Shown: positions 17,348 through 29,876, numbered from the stretch's first letter. The stretch: 64,000 nt of DNA from an uncultured Bacteroidota bacterium (GCA_903844815.1 CAIMVD010000031.1:1-64000); one strand, 5' to 3'. A program made the numbers and translations. Notes: a model not told the origin generated them from the sequence alone.

Positions 17348-18508
17348 TTAATAGATGATCTCTTCCCTGAAGTTGCCGACTATCGATTTAAAAGCATTTC
17401 CAACCGACTGGCCCAGTCCGCATTTTGCTGCAATCTTCATAGTATCGGCAAGTTTGGTAAGTTCGTTCAGGTAGGTTGACTTTGCTTCGCCTTTCTTAAC
17501 TTTTTCAACACCCTTAAGCAACTGCTGGCAGCCAACCCTGCATGGGGTACACTGACCACATGATTCCTCAGCAAAAAAGTCAAGGTAGTTGTGAAGTACA
17601 TTATACATCGATCTGGAGCTGTTGAATAGCTTCATCGACCCGCCCGTCGGAACGCCTTCAAATCCTATGATGGTCTCAGCAAATTTTTTCCTCGGGACAC
17701 AAAATCCTGAAGCGCCACCGACCTGGACAGCCTTGGTATCACCGTCGCCAAATTCATCAACAAACTGGAGTACCGTCATTCCAAGTTCAAGTTCGAAAAT
17801 ACCCGGAGTTGGGGTATCGCCTGAGACTGAAAACACCTTCGATCCGCGTGAGTCTTTTGTCCCGTAACTGATGAATTTTTGCGGGCCATGATTTATTATC
17901 ATCATAGCTGTTACCAATGTTTCCACATTATTAATGGAAGTAGGCTTACCGTATACTCCCGATACGGTCGGATATGGAGGCTTGTTACGGGGTTCACCCC
18001 TCCTGCCTTCAATCGATTCAAAAAGCGCACTCTCCTCGCCGCAAATATATGCGCCGCTTCCCATTTTATACTCTATTTCAAAATCAAAACCGATCTCTTT
18101 TATCAACTTGTGAAATGCTTCAAGCTCCGGCATCAGTTTTGGAAGAAGGTACCTGTATTCACCACGAAGGTATACAATTCCTTTTTTTGCTCCGATCGCC
18201 TTCCCTGCAATTACCATTCCTCCATGTACCTTATTCGATACCCTGTCGAGTATTTCGCGGTCTTTAAAAGTCCCTGGTTCTCCTTCATCGGCATTGCATA
18301 CTACATATTTATCGGGACTATTCTCTGCAGCAGTATATTTCCATTTTAGACCGGTGGGGAATCCTGCCCCTCCCCTGCCTTTAAGACCAGAGTCAAGCAT
18401 ATCCTGAATGATCCCGGCCTGGGTCATATTAAAGGCCTTTTTGAGGACCTCTGTATTGTCAATTTTTTCGAAAATCAGGTCAACCTTAGTTAATTCTTTG
18501 TTTTCCAT
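17348..18508 (-). CDS. hydB: NuoF-like diaphorase subunit of the hydrogenase (HydB/HndC-type)
   Basis: FMN- and NADH-binding subunit, 386 residues. GRGGAGFPTGLKW and the YLRGEYR/GAYICGEESAL blocks form the NADH/FMN site. ESCGQCTPCRVG plus a downstream KCGLG cysteine carry the N3-type [4Fe-4S] cluster. HydB/HndC proteins of electron-bifurcating hydrogenases usually add an N-terminal [2Fe-2S] thioredoxin-like domain and a C-terminal two-cluster ferredoxin domain. Both are missing here, so this is the bare NuoF core. It starts 14 bases after the NuoE-like gene and ends 24 bases before the catalytic subunit. Confidence 0.92.
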   Translation of the reverse strand: MENKELTKVDLIFEKIDNTEVLKKAFNMTQAGIIQDMLDSGLKGRGGAGFPTGLKWKYTAAENSPDKYVVCNADEGEPGTFKDREILDRVSNKVHGGMVIAGKAIGAKKGIVYLRGEYRYLLPKLMPELEAFHKLIKEIGFDFEIEYKMGSGAYICGEESALFESIEGRRGEPRNKPPYPTVSGVYGKPTSINNVETLVTAMMIINHGPQKFISYGTKDSRGSKVFSVSGDTPTPGIFELELGMTVLQFVDEFGDGDTKAVQVGGASGFCVPRKKFAETIIGFEGVPTGGSMKLFNSSRSMYNVLHNYLDFFAEESCGQCTPCRVGCQQLLKGVEKVKKGEAKSTYLNELTKLADTMKIAAKCGLGQSVGNAFKSIVGNFREEIIY

Positions 18509-18522
18509 AGCTTACAGGATAA

Positions 18523-18987
18523 TTATTTTTGCATGTAATCTTTAATGATCGCGCTTACCTTTTCCGGTGTCAGCTCTGTATATGGCATCTCGTTAATAAG
18601 AATTGCCGGAGCCTTATGACACCAACCGATGCAGTTGGTCTCAACAAGGCTGAATTGCCTGTCAGTGGTTGTTTCACCGACTCTGATCTTAAGTATATCT
18701 TCTAGTGTCTGAATGATATCACTTTTACCTTTCATTGAGCATGTAATTGTCTTACAAACTCTTATAACATACTTGCCTTTCACATTGGTTTCGAGAAAGG
18801 TGTAAAACGAAGCAGTTCCGTAAACCTCAGCAGCTGAGATATCCAGTTCCCTGGCAACTTCTACCATAGCTTCATCTGTGAGATAATTGTGCTTCTGCAC
18901 AATACCCTGGAGAATAGGCATAAGGCTTTCCCTCACACGACCGTGTTTATCGGACAATTCCCTGACTAAATTTCCTACCTGATACAT
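18523..18987 (-). CDS. hydC: NuoE-like [2Fe-2S] subunit of the hydrogenase (HydC/HndA-type)
   Basis: A 154-residue thioredoxin-fold ferredoxin. The cluster ligands are in VCKTITCSMKG and NCIGWCHKAP, giving the CX4C...CX3C arrangement of the 24-kDa subunit of complex I. N-terminal helices (DEAMVEVARELDISAAEVYG) match the family. It is the first gene of the three-gene hydrogenase operon, and its upstream region carries two operator-like palindromes. Confidence 0.93.
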   Translation of the reverse strand: MYQVGNLVRELSDKHGRVRESLMPILQGIVQKHNYLTDEAMVEVARELDISAAEVYGTASFYTFLETNVKGKYVIRVCKTITCSMKGKSDIIQTLEDILKIRVGETTTDRQFSLVETNCIGWCHKAPAILINEMPYTELTPEKVSAIIKDYMQK

Positions 18988-19059
18988 TTCTAATTGTTTT
19001 TAGATATTTAACTTTATTTTACTTATAATATTTACTCTTGCTGATGCTCAAATTTCTGC

Positions 19060-19075
19060 TGTTAATTTAATAACA
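19060..19075. promoter_or_regulatory. Rex/HcpR-like operator half-palindrome (proximal)
   Basis: TGTTAATTTAATAACA has the TGTTAW-N4-WTAACA layout of Rex sites (consensus TTGTTAA-N4-TTAACAA) with one mismatch in the core. It lies about 75 bases before the first hydrogenase gene. HcpR (Crp/Fnr family) sites in Bacteroidota look similar, so the regulator is not fixed by the motif. Confidence 0.5.
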
Positions 19076-19143
19076 ATACTTTTAAAAAAACAACTGAAAT
19101 GTCATTACTATCAATTTAGAATGAAAATAAAGTAAAACAATCA

Positions 19144-19161
19144 CTGTTATAACAATAACAG
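19144..19161. promoter_or_regulatory. Rex/HcpR-like operator palindrome (distal, perfect)
   Basis: CTGTTAT-AACA-ATAACAG is a perfect 7-bp inverted repeat with a 4-bp spacer, the exact 18-bp geometry of a Rex operator. Its centre is 85 bp (about eight helical turns) from the proximal site, so both would face the same side of the DNA. Confidence 0.5.
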
Positions 19162-19204
19162 AAAAAACATTACATCTATCGTAATGGCCTGTTTCACAAG
19201 GTAA

Positions 19205-19241
19205 TAAAAAATAAAAAAGAGACAGGTCTGAACCTGTCTCT
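19205..19241 (-). terminator. Rho-independent terminator of the LVIVD lipoprotein gene
   Basis: A perfect 10-bp stem (19218-19227 with 19232-19241, AGAGACAGGT and complement) and a 4-base loop. On the minus strand it is followed by a long T-rich tract. It lies 34 bases after the stop of the LVIVD protein gene and insulates the hydrogenase promoter region. Confidence 0.9.
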
Positions 19242-19274
19242 GCAAATTTATCAATTAGTTAAATTTTGTTATTT

Positions 19275-20564
19275 TTATTTTACAACCGGAATGGTGCTAA
19301 GAAGTTTAATGCTTTTGACATTTGAATAATCATACTGGAACAATCCGTCATCCCCGATCAGTACGAGAACATTTCCTAGCGGGATAACGTCAAATGCCTT
19401 TATACCACCATAGGTGTATATCAGATGATCTGCAATTTTAAGCGGATCGGATGCATCGAATACCTTAAGCCCGGATGTGCCGTCGCAGATGAAAAGAAGA
19501 TCCCCGCTCTTGCCAAGGCCATAAGGATTTACAAGAGGATAGGTTATAAGCTGAACGGGGGCATTAATATTTTTAATATTGACTACATCGAGCGTGTTCA
19601 GATTGCCGCCGCAGTTGGTTCCCGTTCTAAGAGTCACATAGGCAAGGGTATCGTCCACAATCACCGGATCACAACTCCTGGCATGCCTGAAAAACGACTG
19701 GGAGACAGGCGATGTGGGATTTGTAATATCATAGATTACCATCCCTGTGGTTGTGCCCAGGAACATGTTTTTTTCAGTCAGGAACATTGTTTCAACATTC
19801 CACCCTGCATAAATATCATTGATTTTTACCGGAGCTACTTTATTTGTGATATCAAATATTTTTAAAGTATTCTGGTCGACAGCATATAGTACCTTATCCT
19901 TAATCCCGAACCGGGCCATTGAACCACCTGCTCCGATTCCGCTTCCGCTAACACCCGAGGAAGCTCCTGACGAATTCACATCAGTCATGAAGGCAATGCC
20001 TCCTTTATAAAAATATACAGGATAGGGATTTGGATTATTATATATTTTCTCCTTAATAATTCTGAGTTCCCAGTCAATAACGACCCCTTTATTAATATCA
20101 ACATAGCCCGATGGATATTTGGTGTCGGGCACTGGGGGAACTGTATAGGGAAGTATATCCTTCACCCTGCCAACTTCATGAATATTGTTTATGTCCTCCA
20201 CATCGATTACCACAAGGTCAACATAACTGTCGGCATAAAGAATATAACCTGCCATGGAAATGTCGACAACACCGGGTACTTTCACAAAGGCCTTTTTCAC
20301 CGGGGATGCCGGAATTGTATTGTCAAAAACATGTATTCCCTTCAGCTCCTCTACTATAAATATATAACTATCCTTGAAGTAGATCTTTCCGGGGTTTTTA
20401 AGATCCACATTCTGGACTTCCGTCACAGCTTCTCTTAAATCGCCGTAAGGCAGGTAAACAGGAGCATAGCCGGTATATTCCTTAACAGTTAAATCCTCAC
20501 ACGAAAAAAATAAAGGAGAAGAGAGGAAAATAAGTACTATAATTGGAACGATTTTTGCTTTCAT
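19275..20564 (-). CDS. LVIVD-repeat lipoprotein
   Basis: Predicted secreted lipoprotein, about 429 residues. I start at the ATG at 20564 (MKAKIVPIIVLIFL), which puts a lipobox LFFSC just after the hydrophobic core; an ATG 36 bases upstream would add a polar leader before the signal. The body holds several LVIVD repeats, beta-propeller-forming units of the form VxVFDxTNPxxPV with VxVxGYILYADSYVDLVVIDV-like cores. A short Ser/Gly stretch (about 208-222) interrupts one repeat. Such proteins are common at the Bacteroidota surface with no assigned reaction. The gene is divergent from the one at 20638. Confidence 0.82.
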   Translation of the reverse strand: MKAKIVPIIVLIFLSSPLFFSCEDLTVKEYTGYAPVYLPYGDLREAVTEVQNVDLKNPGKIYFKDSYIFIVEELKGIHVFDNTIPASPVKKAFVKVPGVVDISMAGYILYADSYVDLVVIDVEDINNIHEVGRVKDILPYTVPPVPDTKYPSGYVDINKGVVIDWELRIIKEKIYNNPNPYPVYFYKGGIAFMTDVNSSGASSGVSGSGIGAGGSMARFGIKDKVLYAVDQNTLKIFDITNKVAPVKINDIYAGWNVETMFLTEKNMFLGTTTGMVIYDITNPTSPVSQSFFRHARSCDPVIVDDTLAYVTLRTGTNCGGNLNTLDVVNIKNINAPVQLITYPLVNPYGLGKSGDLLFICDGTSGLKVFDASDPLKIADHLIYTYGGIKAFDVIPLGNVLVLIGDDGLFQYDYSNVKSIKLLSTIPVVK

Positions 20565-20637
20565 AGTGACAGGTTTAGTTTCAGAAAATAAATGAAACAA
20601 AAATCATGCTAAACTATTAACTCCTGAAAAAATTACC

Positions 20638-21369
20638 ATGAAAAAATCACTTTTAGTCTTATTTCTGATATCGGGTCTCTTTTTCAGCCTCTCGGCACAG
20701 AAATCGAAGGATGTACTCTACCTTAAAAACGGCAGTAAAATCTTCGGAAAGCTTATGGAAGCTTCGGACACCCAGTACAAAATCAAAACAAACGACGGCA
20801 GCATCTTTATCTATCCCCTGGCCGAAGTTGACAGGTTCATAAATGAGGCAGTTGCATTTGAAGGGAGAAAGACAACCGGACCGGGATTTGCGCTTGAAGG
20901 AGGGTTTCTTGTCGGGGCACAGAATAGTGAATATGATGCTCCCTTCAGTTTTAACTTTCAGGGCAATCTCACTAAAAACACAAAAAACATCTTCGGAATT
21001 GGCTCAGGTGTTGAATACATTGGTCAGGCCTTCATTCCGGTTTTTGTTGAGTACAAAAGACTTGCATCCGACAAGAAAACTACACCATTTATTTTTGTCA
21101 GAACAGGAAAAATATTGCATCTCACAGGCGAAGAAGGCAATACAGATAATTTCTATCCTCAGTACGACTATAGCAAATCATACAAGGGAGGTTTTACGAT
21201 GACTCTGGGAACAGGTATATCGTGGATAAAGAACGATATGGAAACCTACCTGAGCTTTGCTTACAGGAATGCCTATTACAGCTACACCCAGCTCAATTAT
21301 AACAATCAGAGAGCCACTTACAGGAACACCCTGAACAGGCTTGAAATAAAATTCGGTTTCAGGTTCTGA
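20638..21369 (+). CDS. Exported barrel-like protein of unknown function
   Basis: A 243-residue protein with a signal peptide (1-20, ending LSAQ). Residues 22-65 form a small beta domain (VLYLKNGSKIFGKLMEA...IYPLAEV) of a kind often found before outer-membrane barrels in this phylum. The remainder alternates hydrophobic and polar residues and ends in a C-terminal Phe (KFGFRF), the signal typical of outer-membrane beta-barrels. I do not recognise a named family. It diverges from the LVIVD lipoprotein, 73 bases apart, so they may share a control region. Confidence 0.65.
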   Translation: MKKSLLVLFLISGLFFSLSAQKSKDVLYLKNGSKIFGKLMEASDTQYKIKTNDGSIFIYPLAEVDRFINEAVAFEGRKTTGPGFALEGGFLVGAQNSEYDAPFSFNFQGNLTKNTKNIFGIGSGVEYIGQAFIPVFVEYKRLASDKKTTPFIFVRTGKILHLTGEEGNTDNFYPQYDYSKSYKGGFTMTLGTGISWIKNDMETYLSFAYRNAYYSYTQLNYNNQRATYRNTLNRLEIKFGFRF

Positions 21370-21417
21370 AAAAAAAATAAATACCTCGTATGTAATACTT
21401 AAATCAAGCTAAAAAGT

Positions 21418-21449
21418 ATTGACACAGATTGAATAATTTCGTACCTTGG
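21418..21449 (+). promoter_or_regulatory. Candidate promoter (ATTG-N20-TACCTTGG)
   Basis: The -33-like ATTG (21418-21421) and -7-like TACCTTGG (21442-21449; consensus TAnnTTTG, one mismatch) are 20 bases apart, the correct spacing for Bacteroidota sigma. It lies 50 bases before the zinc-ribbon gene. Confidence 0.45.
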
Positions 21450-21499
21450 ATGGAGAGTTGCAATTTAAGTTTCAATCCCATTAATAAAGGAGGTAAATT

Positions 21500-21919
21500 A
21501 TGGCAGTACAATATCTTTGCAAGGTATGCAGGGGAGTACTTAATGTAAAAACTTCAATCGTTGTTGCCGCAGCCAAAATTGGTAACCGTTCACAAAGAGG
21601 GCTGATATATCTCAACCCGGAAATAGGCAATTACACTACTACCACTCATCCGTCTTTTCAGATAAGGGAAGGAGAAGAATGTGTTTACACCTGCCCTATC
21701 TGTTCGGCACAATTAAACAGCATGAAGTATATTCATCTGGTAAGGATAATAATGATCGATGAAAACGGGAAGGAATACAATATTTATTTTTCCGGCATCG
21801 CAGGCGAGAAATGCACCTATAAAATAAGAGGGCATAAGATTGAAGAGGAAAAAGGGCCGGATGTAAAGATCTATAATAAGTATTTCGAAGTACCTGAGGA
21901 GGACAGGAAATATCTTTAG
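21500..21919 (+). CDS. Small zinc-ribbon protein of unknown function
   Basis: A 139-residue cytoplasmic protein with two CxxC knuckles (C7/C10 and C65/C68), the pattern of a structural zinc ribbon. Between and after them are beta-strand-rich segments (YIHLVRIIMIDENGKEYNIYFSG). It ends in a charged tail. No family recognised. Its start is preceded by AAAGGAGG seven bases before the ATG, a canonical Shine-Dalgarno sequence that is rare in this window. Its stop overlaps the stop region of the converging LytS kinase gene by four bases. It may be highly translated; role unknown. Confidence 0.65.
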   Translation: MAVQYLCKVCRGVLNVKTSIVVAAAKIGNRSQRGLIYLNPEIGNYTTTTHPSFQIREGEECVYTCPICSAQLNSMKYIHLVRIIMIDENGKEYNIYFSGIAGEKCTYKIRGHKIEEEKGPDVKIYNKYFEVPEEDRKYL

Positions 21920-22794
21920 AGACCAAACGAATGGCTCTCCGGAACAGGCACTAAAACCTCCACCCTTGTTCCGGCATAGATTCCCCCGTCTGAATTTATC
22001 TCTGATATATTGTATTTTATCGGCTTATCATTCATTTGGTTTAATATCCCGAATATTTCGTTTATCAGACTGAGCCTCTGAGCTGTCGTCCTGCCTATGC
22101 CCCCACTGACTGACCTTTTTATGCCATTGTCTTCGACGGTCAATTTAAGGTAACCGTTATCTCTTTCTATGTTTATCTTTAACATGCCCTGGCCGGCAAG
22201 AGGTAAAATTCCATAATTAACTGAGCTCTCGACAAAGGTCTGTACAATGAACTTTGGAATCTGTTCCTTCTGGGTTACACCCTCGCCGATATTAATTTCA
22301 TACATCAGTTTTTCGCAAAACCTAAGCTTTTCGAGCTCCAGATAGGTATTTACCAATTCCATCTCATCAGAAAGGCTCCTGTAAATATCTTCAGAATCAT
22401 TGAAAATTTTCCTCAGAAGCTGGGTGAATTTTATCATATAATCATAGGCTTTCTCTTTGTCGTCAAGATAAATGAGCGACGCTACAGTATTCAGAATGTT
22501 GAAAATAAAATGGGGATCCAACTGTGCCTTTAATCCCTGAAGCTGAATCGATTTAAGATTAAGATTCATAGCTTCCCTCTTTTCCCTGCGGTTGATCTCT
22601 TTTTCGACTATTATTCTGACGATAATTGTAAAAATGAGCAAAAGAAAATAGACTGATATGCAAATAAGCAATTCTGAAAAGTAACTTAAGGGAAATTTCA
22701 GAAAAAGGAGAAATACAATAATGACTGTTGAAGGGGCCGCGGCTAAAAATGCGGATGAAGAACAGATACTTTTTATCAGTGAAACTGATTTCAT
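21916..22794 (-). CDS. LytS-family sensor histidine kinase
   Basis: Membrane histidine kinase of the LytS/YehU class, 292 residues. Two transmembrane helices (about 17-36 and 41-62) have almost no periplasmic loop. The pfam06580 phospho-acceptor block is QLDPHFIFNILNTVASL (H95). A HATPase region follows (VEDNGIKRSVSGGIG). With so little extracytoplasmic sequence the signal is probably sensed in or near the membrane. It starts three bases after the LytTR regulator gene, forming a regulator-first operon. The gene end overlaps the zinc-ribbon gene on the other strand. Confidence 0.9.
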   Translation of the reverse strand: MKSVSLIKSICSSSAFLAAAPSTVIIVFLLFLKFPLSYFSELLICISVYFLLLIFTIIVRIIVEKEINRREKREAMNLNLKSIQLQGLKAQLDPHFIFNILNTVASLIYLDDKEKAYDYMIKFTQLLRKIFNDSEDIYRSLSDEMELVNTYLELEKLRFCEKLMYEINIGEGVTQKEQIPKFIVQTFVESSVNYGILPLAGQGMLKINIERDNGYLKLTVEDNGIKRSVSGGIGRTTAQRLSLINEIFGILNQMNDKPIKYNISEINSDGGIYAGTRVEVLVPVPESHSFGL

Positions 22795-22797
22795 TAG

Positions 22798-23541
22798 CTA
22801 TAGTATATCAAGATCTTTCAGAAGATGCCTGGGGATTTTCACCATTGCGCTTTCATTGTTTCTTACCAGCGTCACCTGGCATTCCTTGCGGTCGATCATT
22901 GTAACATACTCGAAATTGATTATATGCGATCGGCCAATCCTTATAAACCCCACACCAGGAAGAAGTTCCTCAACCTTGCCGAGGTTCATTGAACAAAGTA
23001 GCTGCTTGGTTCCTGTACATATCGTAGTATAATTTCCGTCGGCTTTGCAGTATAGTATTGATGCCGGATTAATAAAAATAGTACCGGTTCTTGTATTTAC
23101 TCGTATTCTGGGAATCTGTTCCTTATGAGCCAATGTCTCCGCTTTCTTCCCCACAACCTCCTCCTGCTCCTTTTTCCTTTCGGCAAATTTCACCACACAC
23201 TGCTTTAATTCCTTCCGGTTCACCGGTTTAAGGATATAGTCGAAAGCTTCTTTTTTAATGGCTTTTATTGCAAAATGGTCAAAGGCTGTTACAAAAACAA
23301 TACCGGGTTTGCTTTTTTTCTCAGGAAGCTGGCTGATAAATGAAAAACCATCCATTCCCGGCATTTTAATGTCAACAAAGATCAGATCAGGATCGTAAAG
23401 TATAAGTTCTTCAAGTGCTTCCAGCCCCGAAGCAGCGAGCCTGATATCCTCAAAATACAGGGTCTCCTCCAGCAACTTCTCCAGTAGATTTCGTGCACCT
23501 GCCTCATCATCGACGATTAAAGCACTCAATTTTTGTTCCAT
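22798..23541 (-). CDS. LytTR-family response regulator
   Basis: A 247-residue regulator. The receiver domain has acidic DDE at 11-13, phospho-acceptor D57 in DLIFVDIKMPGMDG, and a conserved Lys in DYILKPVNRKEL. The C-terminal LytTR DNA-binding domain (about 148-245) includes FINPASILYCKADGNYTTI and the FIRIGRSHIINF strand. It pairs with the LytS kinase immediately downstream. The targets are unknown; the divergent transketolase gene is a candidate only by position. Confidence 0.92.
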   Translation of the reverse strand: MEQKLSALIVDDEAGARNLLEKLLEETLYFEDIRLAASGLEALEELILYDPDLIFVDIKMPGMDGFSFISQLPEKKSKPGIVFVTAFDHFAIKAIKKEAFDYILKPVNRKELKQCVVKFAERKKEQEEVVGKKAETLAHKEQIPRIRVNTRTGTIFINPASILYCKADGNYTTICTGTKQLLCSMNLGKVEELLPGVGFIRIGRSHIINFEYVTMIDRKECQVTLVRNNESAMVKIPRHLLKDLDIL

Positions 23542-23576
23542 GTCCCCGGATGCTTTCTCAATTCAGGTTAAATGTA

Positions 23577-23584
23577 CAAAAATA
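23577..23584 (-). promoter_or_regulatory. Candidate -7 element for the LytTR/LytS operon
   Basis: On the minus strand this reads TATTTTTG, a perfect TAnnTTTG box, 36 bases before the regulator start. No clear -33 box at standard spacing. Confidence 0.4.
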
Positions 23585-23638
23585 ATTAAAAGAAGACCAC
23601 TAACCATAAACAATCTTTTTAGTCTCACCGATTAATTC

Positions 23639-23646
23639 TATTTTTG
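23639..23646 (+). promoter_or_regulatory. Candidate -7 element for transketolase
   Basis: TATTTTTG matches TAnnTTTG and lies 33 bases before the transketolase ATG. The expected -33 position is T-rich (CTTTTTAG) without an exact TTTG. Confidence 0.45.
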
Positions 23647-23679
23647 TTACCGTGAACCATAACCCTAAAGCTGAAATTA

Positions 23680-25722
23680 ATGAATACCGAAGTAAACAAA
23701 AGAGCTGCCGATAATATCAGGATTCTTGCTATGTCGATGGTTGAGAAATCAAAATCGGGCCATCCCGGAGGAGCCATGGGCGGGGCCGATTTCATTCATA
23801 TACTCTTTTCTGAATTCCTTAATTTTGATCCCTCCGACCCCTCATGGATTAACCGCGACAGATTCTTTCTTGATCCCGGCCATATGTCGCCAATGCTTTA
23901 TTCGGTACTAACGCTTACAGGCCATTTTACCACTGAAGAACTGAAAAGCTTCAGGCAGTGGGGAAGCCCTACTCCCGGCCATCCTGAACTCGACGTAATG
24001 AGGGGTGTGGAAAACACCTCAGGCCCACTGGGACAAGGACATACAATGGCAGTAGGCGCTGCAATTGCAGAACGTTTTCTTGCTTCAAGGTTCGGGGAGC
24101 TATTCTCTCATAAGACTTTTACATTTATCTCAGATGGGGGTGTACAGGAGGAGATCTCTCAAGGCGCAGGACGAATCGCAGGATTCCTTGGCCTGAATAA
24201 CCTTGTTATGTTCTATGACTCCAATGACATCCAGCTTTCAACTGAGACAAGGTCCGTAACCTGTGAGGATACTGCAATGAAATACCAGTCGTGGGGATGG
24301 AATGTTATTAAGATCAATGGAAATGACCAGCTGCAGATCCGTCAGGCTCTTTCATCTGCTGTTGCCGAGAAACAGAAACCCACTATTATAATCGGAAAAA
24401 CAATCATGGGAAAAGGGCTGCTCGACAGCCAGGGAAATTCCTTTGAAGGAAAAACCTCCACTCATGGCATGCCGGTAAGCGAAGCAGGGGGATCATTCGA
24501 AAAATCACTTGTCAACCTTGGTGGTGATATTTCAGACCCATTTCTGATATTTGAAGATGTAAAAAAGCATTATTCCAATGTGCTTTCCGAAAAAATCAGG
24601 AAAGCTGCAGAATGGAAAGGGTTGAAAGCCACCTGGGCTCAGGAAAATAAAGAAGCTGATCAGAAACTGAATGCTTTTTATTCAGGAGGAATCCCTCCTA
24701 TTGATTTCAAAGCGGTTAAGCAAAAAGAAGGTTCTGCAACAAGGACTGCCTCGGCAGCCCTCCTGGGAATTTTCGCGACGAGTATTGAAAATATGATTGT
24801 TGCCTCAGCCGATCTCGCGAACTCCGATAAGACTGACGGGTTCCTGAAAAACACCCATCCGTTTGTTAAAGGTGATTTTTCGGGAGCATTTCTTCACGCA
24901 GGTGTTTCAGAACTTACAATGGCATCAATTATGAACGGGATGGCGCTTCACGGTGGGGTTATACCCGCCTGCGGCACCTTCTTCGTATTTTCCGATTATA
25001 TGAAACCGGCACTGAGGCTTGCCTGTCTCATGGGTCTGCCTGTTAAATACATCTGGACTCACGATGCTTTCCGCGTTGGAGAAGACGGCCCTACCCATCA
25101 GCCTGTTGAACAGGAAGCCCAGCTGCGCCTTATGGAACACCTGAAAAACCACCATGGAGAAAACAGCATGGTTGTACTCCGGCCAGCCGATTCCACCGAA
25201 ACAACTGTTGCCTGGAAGATGGCTCTTGAAAATACCAAAACTCCTACTGCACTTATACTCTCAAGACAGAACATAAAAGACCTCAGCTCAGATTCGGGTG
25301 ACAGGTATTCCGATGCCCTTAAATCAGAATTCGGAGCATATGTTGCAGCCGATTGTCAGGGAATGCCCGACGTTATTCTGGTAGCAAGCGGTTCTGAAGT
25401 ATCATCCCTTGCAGAAGGTGCTGAACTTTTAAAAACAGACGGAATTAAAGTAAGAATTGTATCAGCTCCCTCGGAGGGTCTGTTCAGGAACCAGTCTGAA
25501 GACTACCGCAAATCAGTAATTCCCGATAATATACCCATTTTCGGACTTACAGCAGGACTTTCAGTAACACTTCAGGGACTTGTCGGCCCGAAAGGCATAA
25601 TCTGGGGCATGAATAGCTTCGGCTACTCAGCGCCCTACAAAATTCTCGATGAGAAGTTCGGTTTTACCGCTGAAAACGTTTATAAACAGGTTACAGAATA
25701 CCTTGCAGATTACAAAAAGTAA
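23680..25722 (+). CDS. tkt: Transketolase
   Basis: Thiamine-diphosphate enzyme of the non-oxidative pentose phosphate pathway, 680 residues, normal length. N-terminal KSGHPGGAMGGADF and GPLGQGHTMAVGAAIAE blocks are present. The TPP/Mg motif reads ISDGGVQEEISQGAGRI, with Ser for the usual Gly of GDG. The Pyr domain has HDAFRVGEDGPTHQPVEQ. The C-terminal domain ends ...YLADYKK. The gene is monocistronic: divergent promoter upstream, and a long inverted repeat separates it from the converging GH2 gene. Confidence 0.96.
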   Translation: MNTEVNKRAADNIRILAMSMVEKSKSGHPGGAMGGADFIHILFSEFLNFDPSDPSWINRDRFFLDPGHMSPMLYSVLTLTGHFTTEELKSFRQWGSPTPGHPELDVMRGVENTSGPLGQGHTMAVGAAIAERFLASRFGELFSHKTFTFISDGGVQEEISQGAGRIAGFLGLNNLVMFYDSNDIQLSTETRSVTCEDTAMKYQSWGWNVIKINGNDQLQIRQALSSAVAEKQKPTIIIGKTIMGKGLLDSQGNSFEGKTSTHGMPVSEAGGSFEKSLVNLGGDISDPFLIFEDVKKHYSNVLSEKIRKAAEWKGLKATWAQENKEADQKLNAFYSGGIPPIDFKAVKQKEGSATRTASAALLGIFATSIENMIVASADLANSDKTDGFLKNTHPFVKGDFSGAFLHAGVSELTMASIMNGMALHGGVIPACGTFFVFSDYMKPALRLACLMGLPVKYIWTHDAFRVGEDGPTHQPVEQEAQLRLMEHLKNHHGENSMVVLRPADSTETTVAWKMALENTKTPTALILSRQNIKDLSSDSGDRYSDALKSEFGAYVAADCQGMPDVILVASGSEVSSLAEGAELLKTDGIKVRIVSAPSEGLFRNQSEDYRKSVIPDNIPIFGLTAGLSVTLQGLVGPKGIIWGMNSFGYSAPYKILDEKFGFTAENVYKQVTEYLADYKK

Positions 25723-25757
25723 TCTGCTATTTTTAAGACTGAACCACCAACATCTTT

Positions 25758-25848
25758 GATCTCTGTGATCACTGTGATCTCTGTGGACCTCAGTGTAAGT
25801 TCTTTTAAATTGATACACAGAGGTCCACAGAGGTCCACAGAGAAACCT
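25758..25848. repeat. 10-bp CACAGAG minisatellite, inverted, between convergent genes
   Basis: The left arm (25760-25797) has CTCTGTG/ACTGTG words; the right arm (25814-25846) has three CACAGAG units spaced 10 bp. It fills the convergent transketolase/GH2 spacer. Confidence 0.85.
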
Positions 25849-25885
25849 AAAGTTCAAGATTTGCAACAGGAATCTTACATGATTT

Positions 25886-29671
<3,786 letters not shown>

Positions 29672-29783
29672 TTAGAAATAAAAATTGAAAAAAGTGAATT
29701 CTTCATGAATTAGATTTACCAGTTTACACTTTACCAATTAATGAATTAGCAGTGAAAGACAGGATGATATTACAAAAAATATC

Positions 29784-29791
29784 TAATTTTG
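29784..29791 (+). promoter_or_regulatory. Candidate -7 element for the M16 peptidase gene
   Basis: TAATTTTG matches TAnnTTTG and lies 86 bases before the M16 start, in the 230-base divergent spacer (29648-29876) that is otherwise AT-rich without other clear signals. Confidence 0.35.
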
Positions 29792-29876
29792 ATTTTATCA
29801 TTTTAACTATTGGCCTCCATCAATTGTTAATCAATATTAAACCTTTGAAAAACATTATTACCTAAAAACCTCAAAA

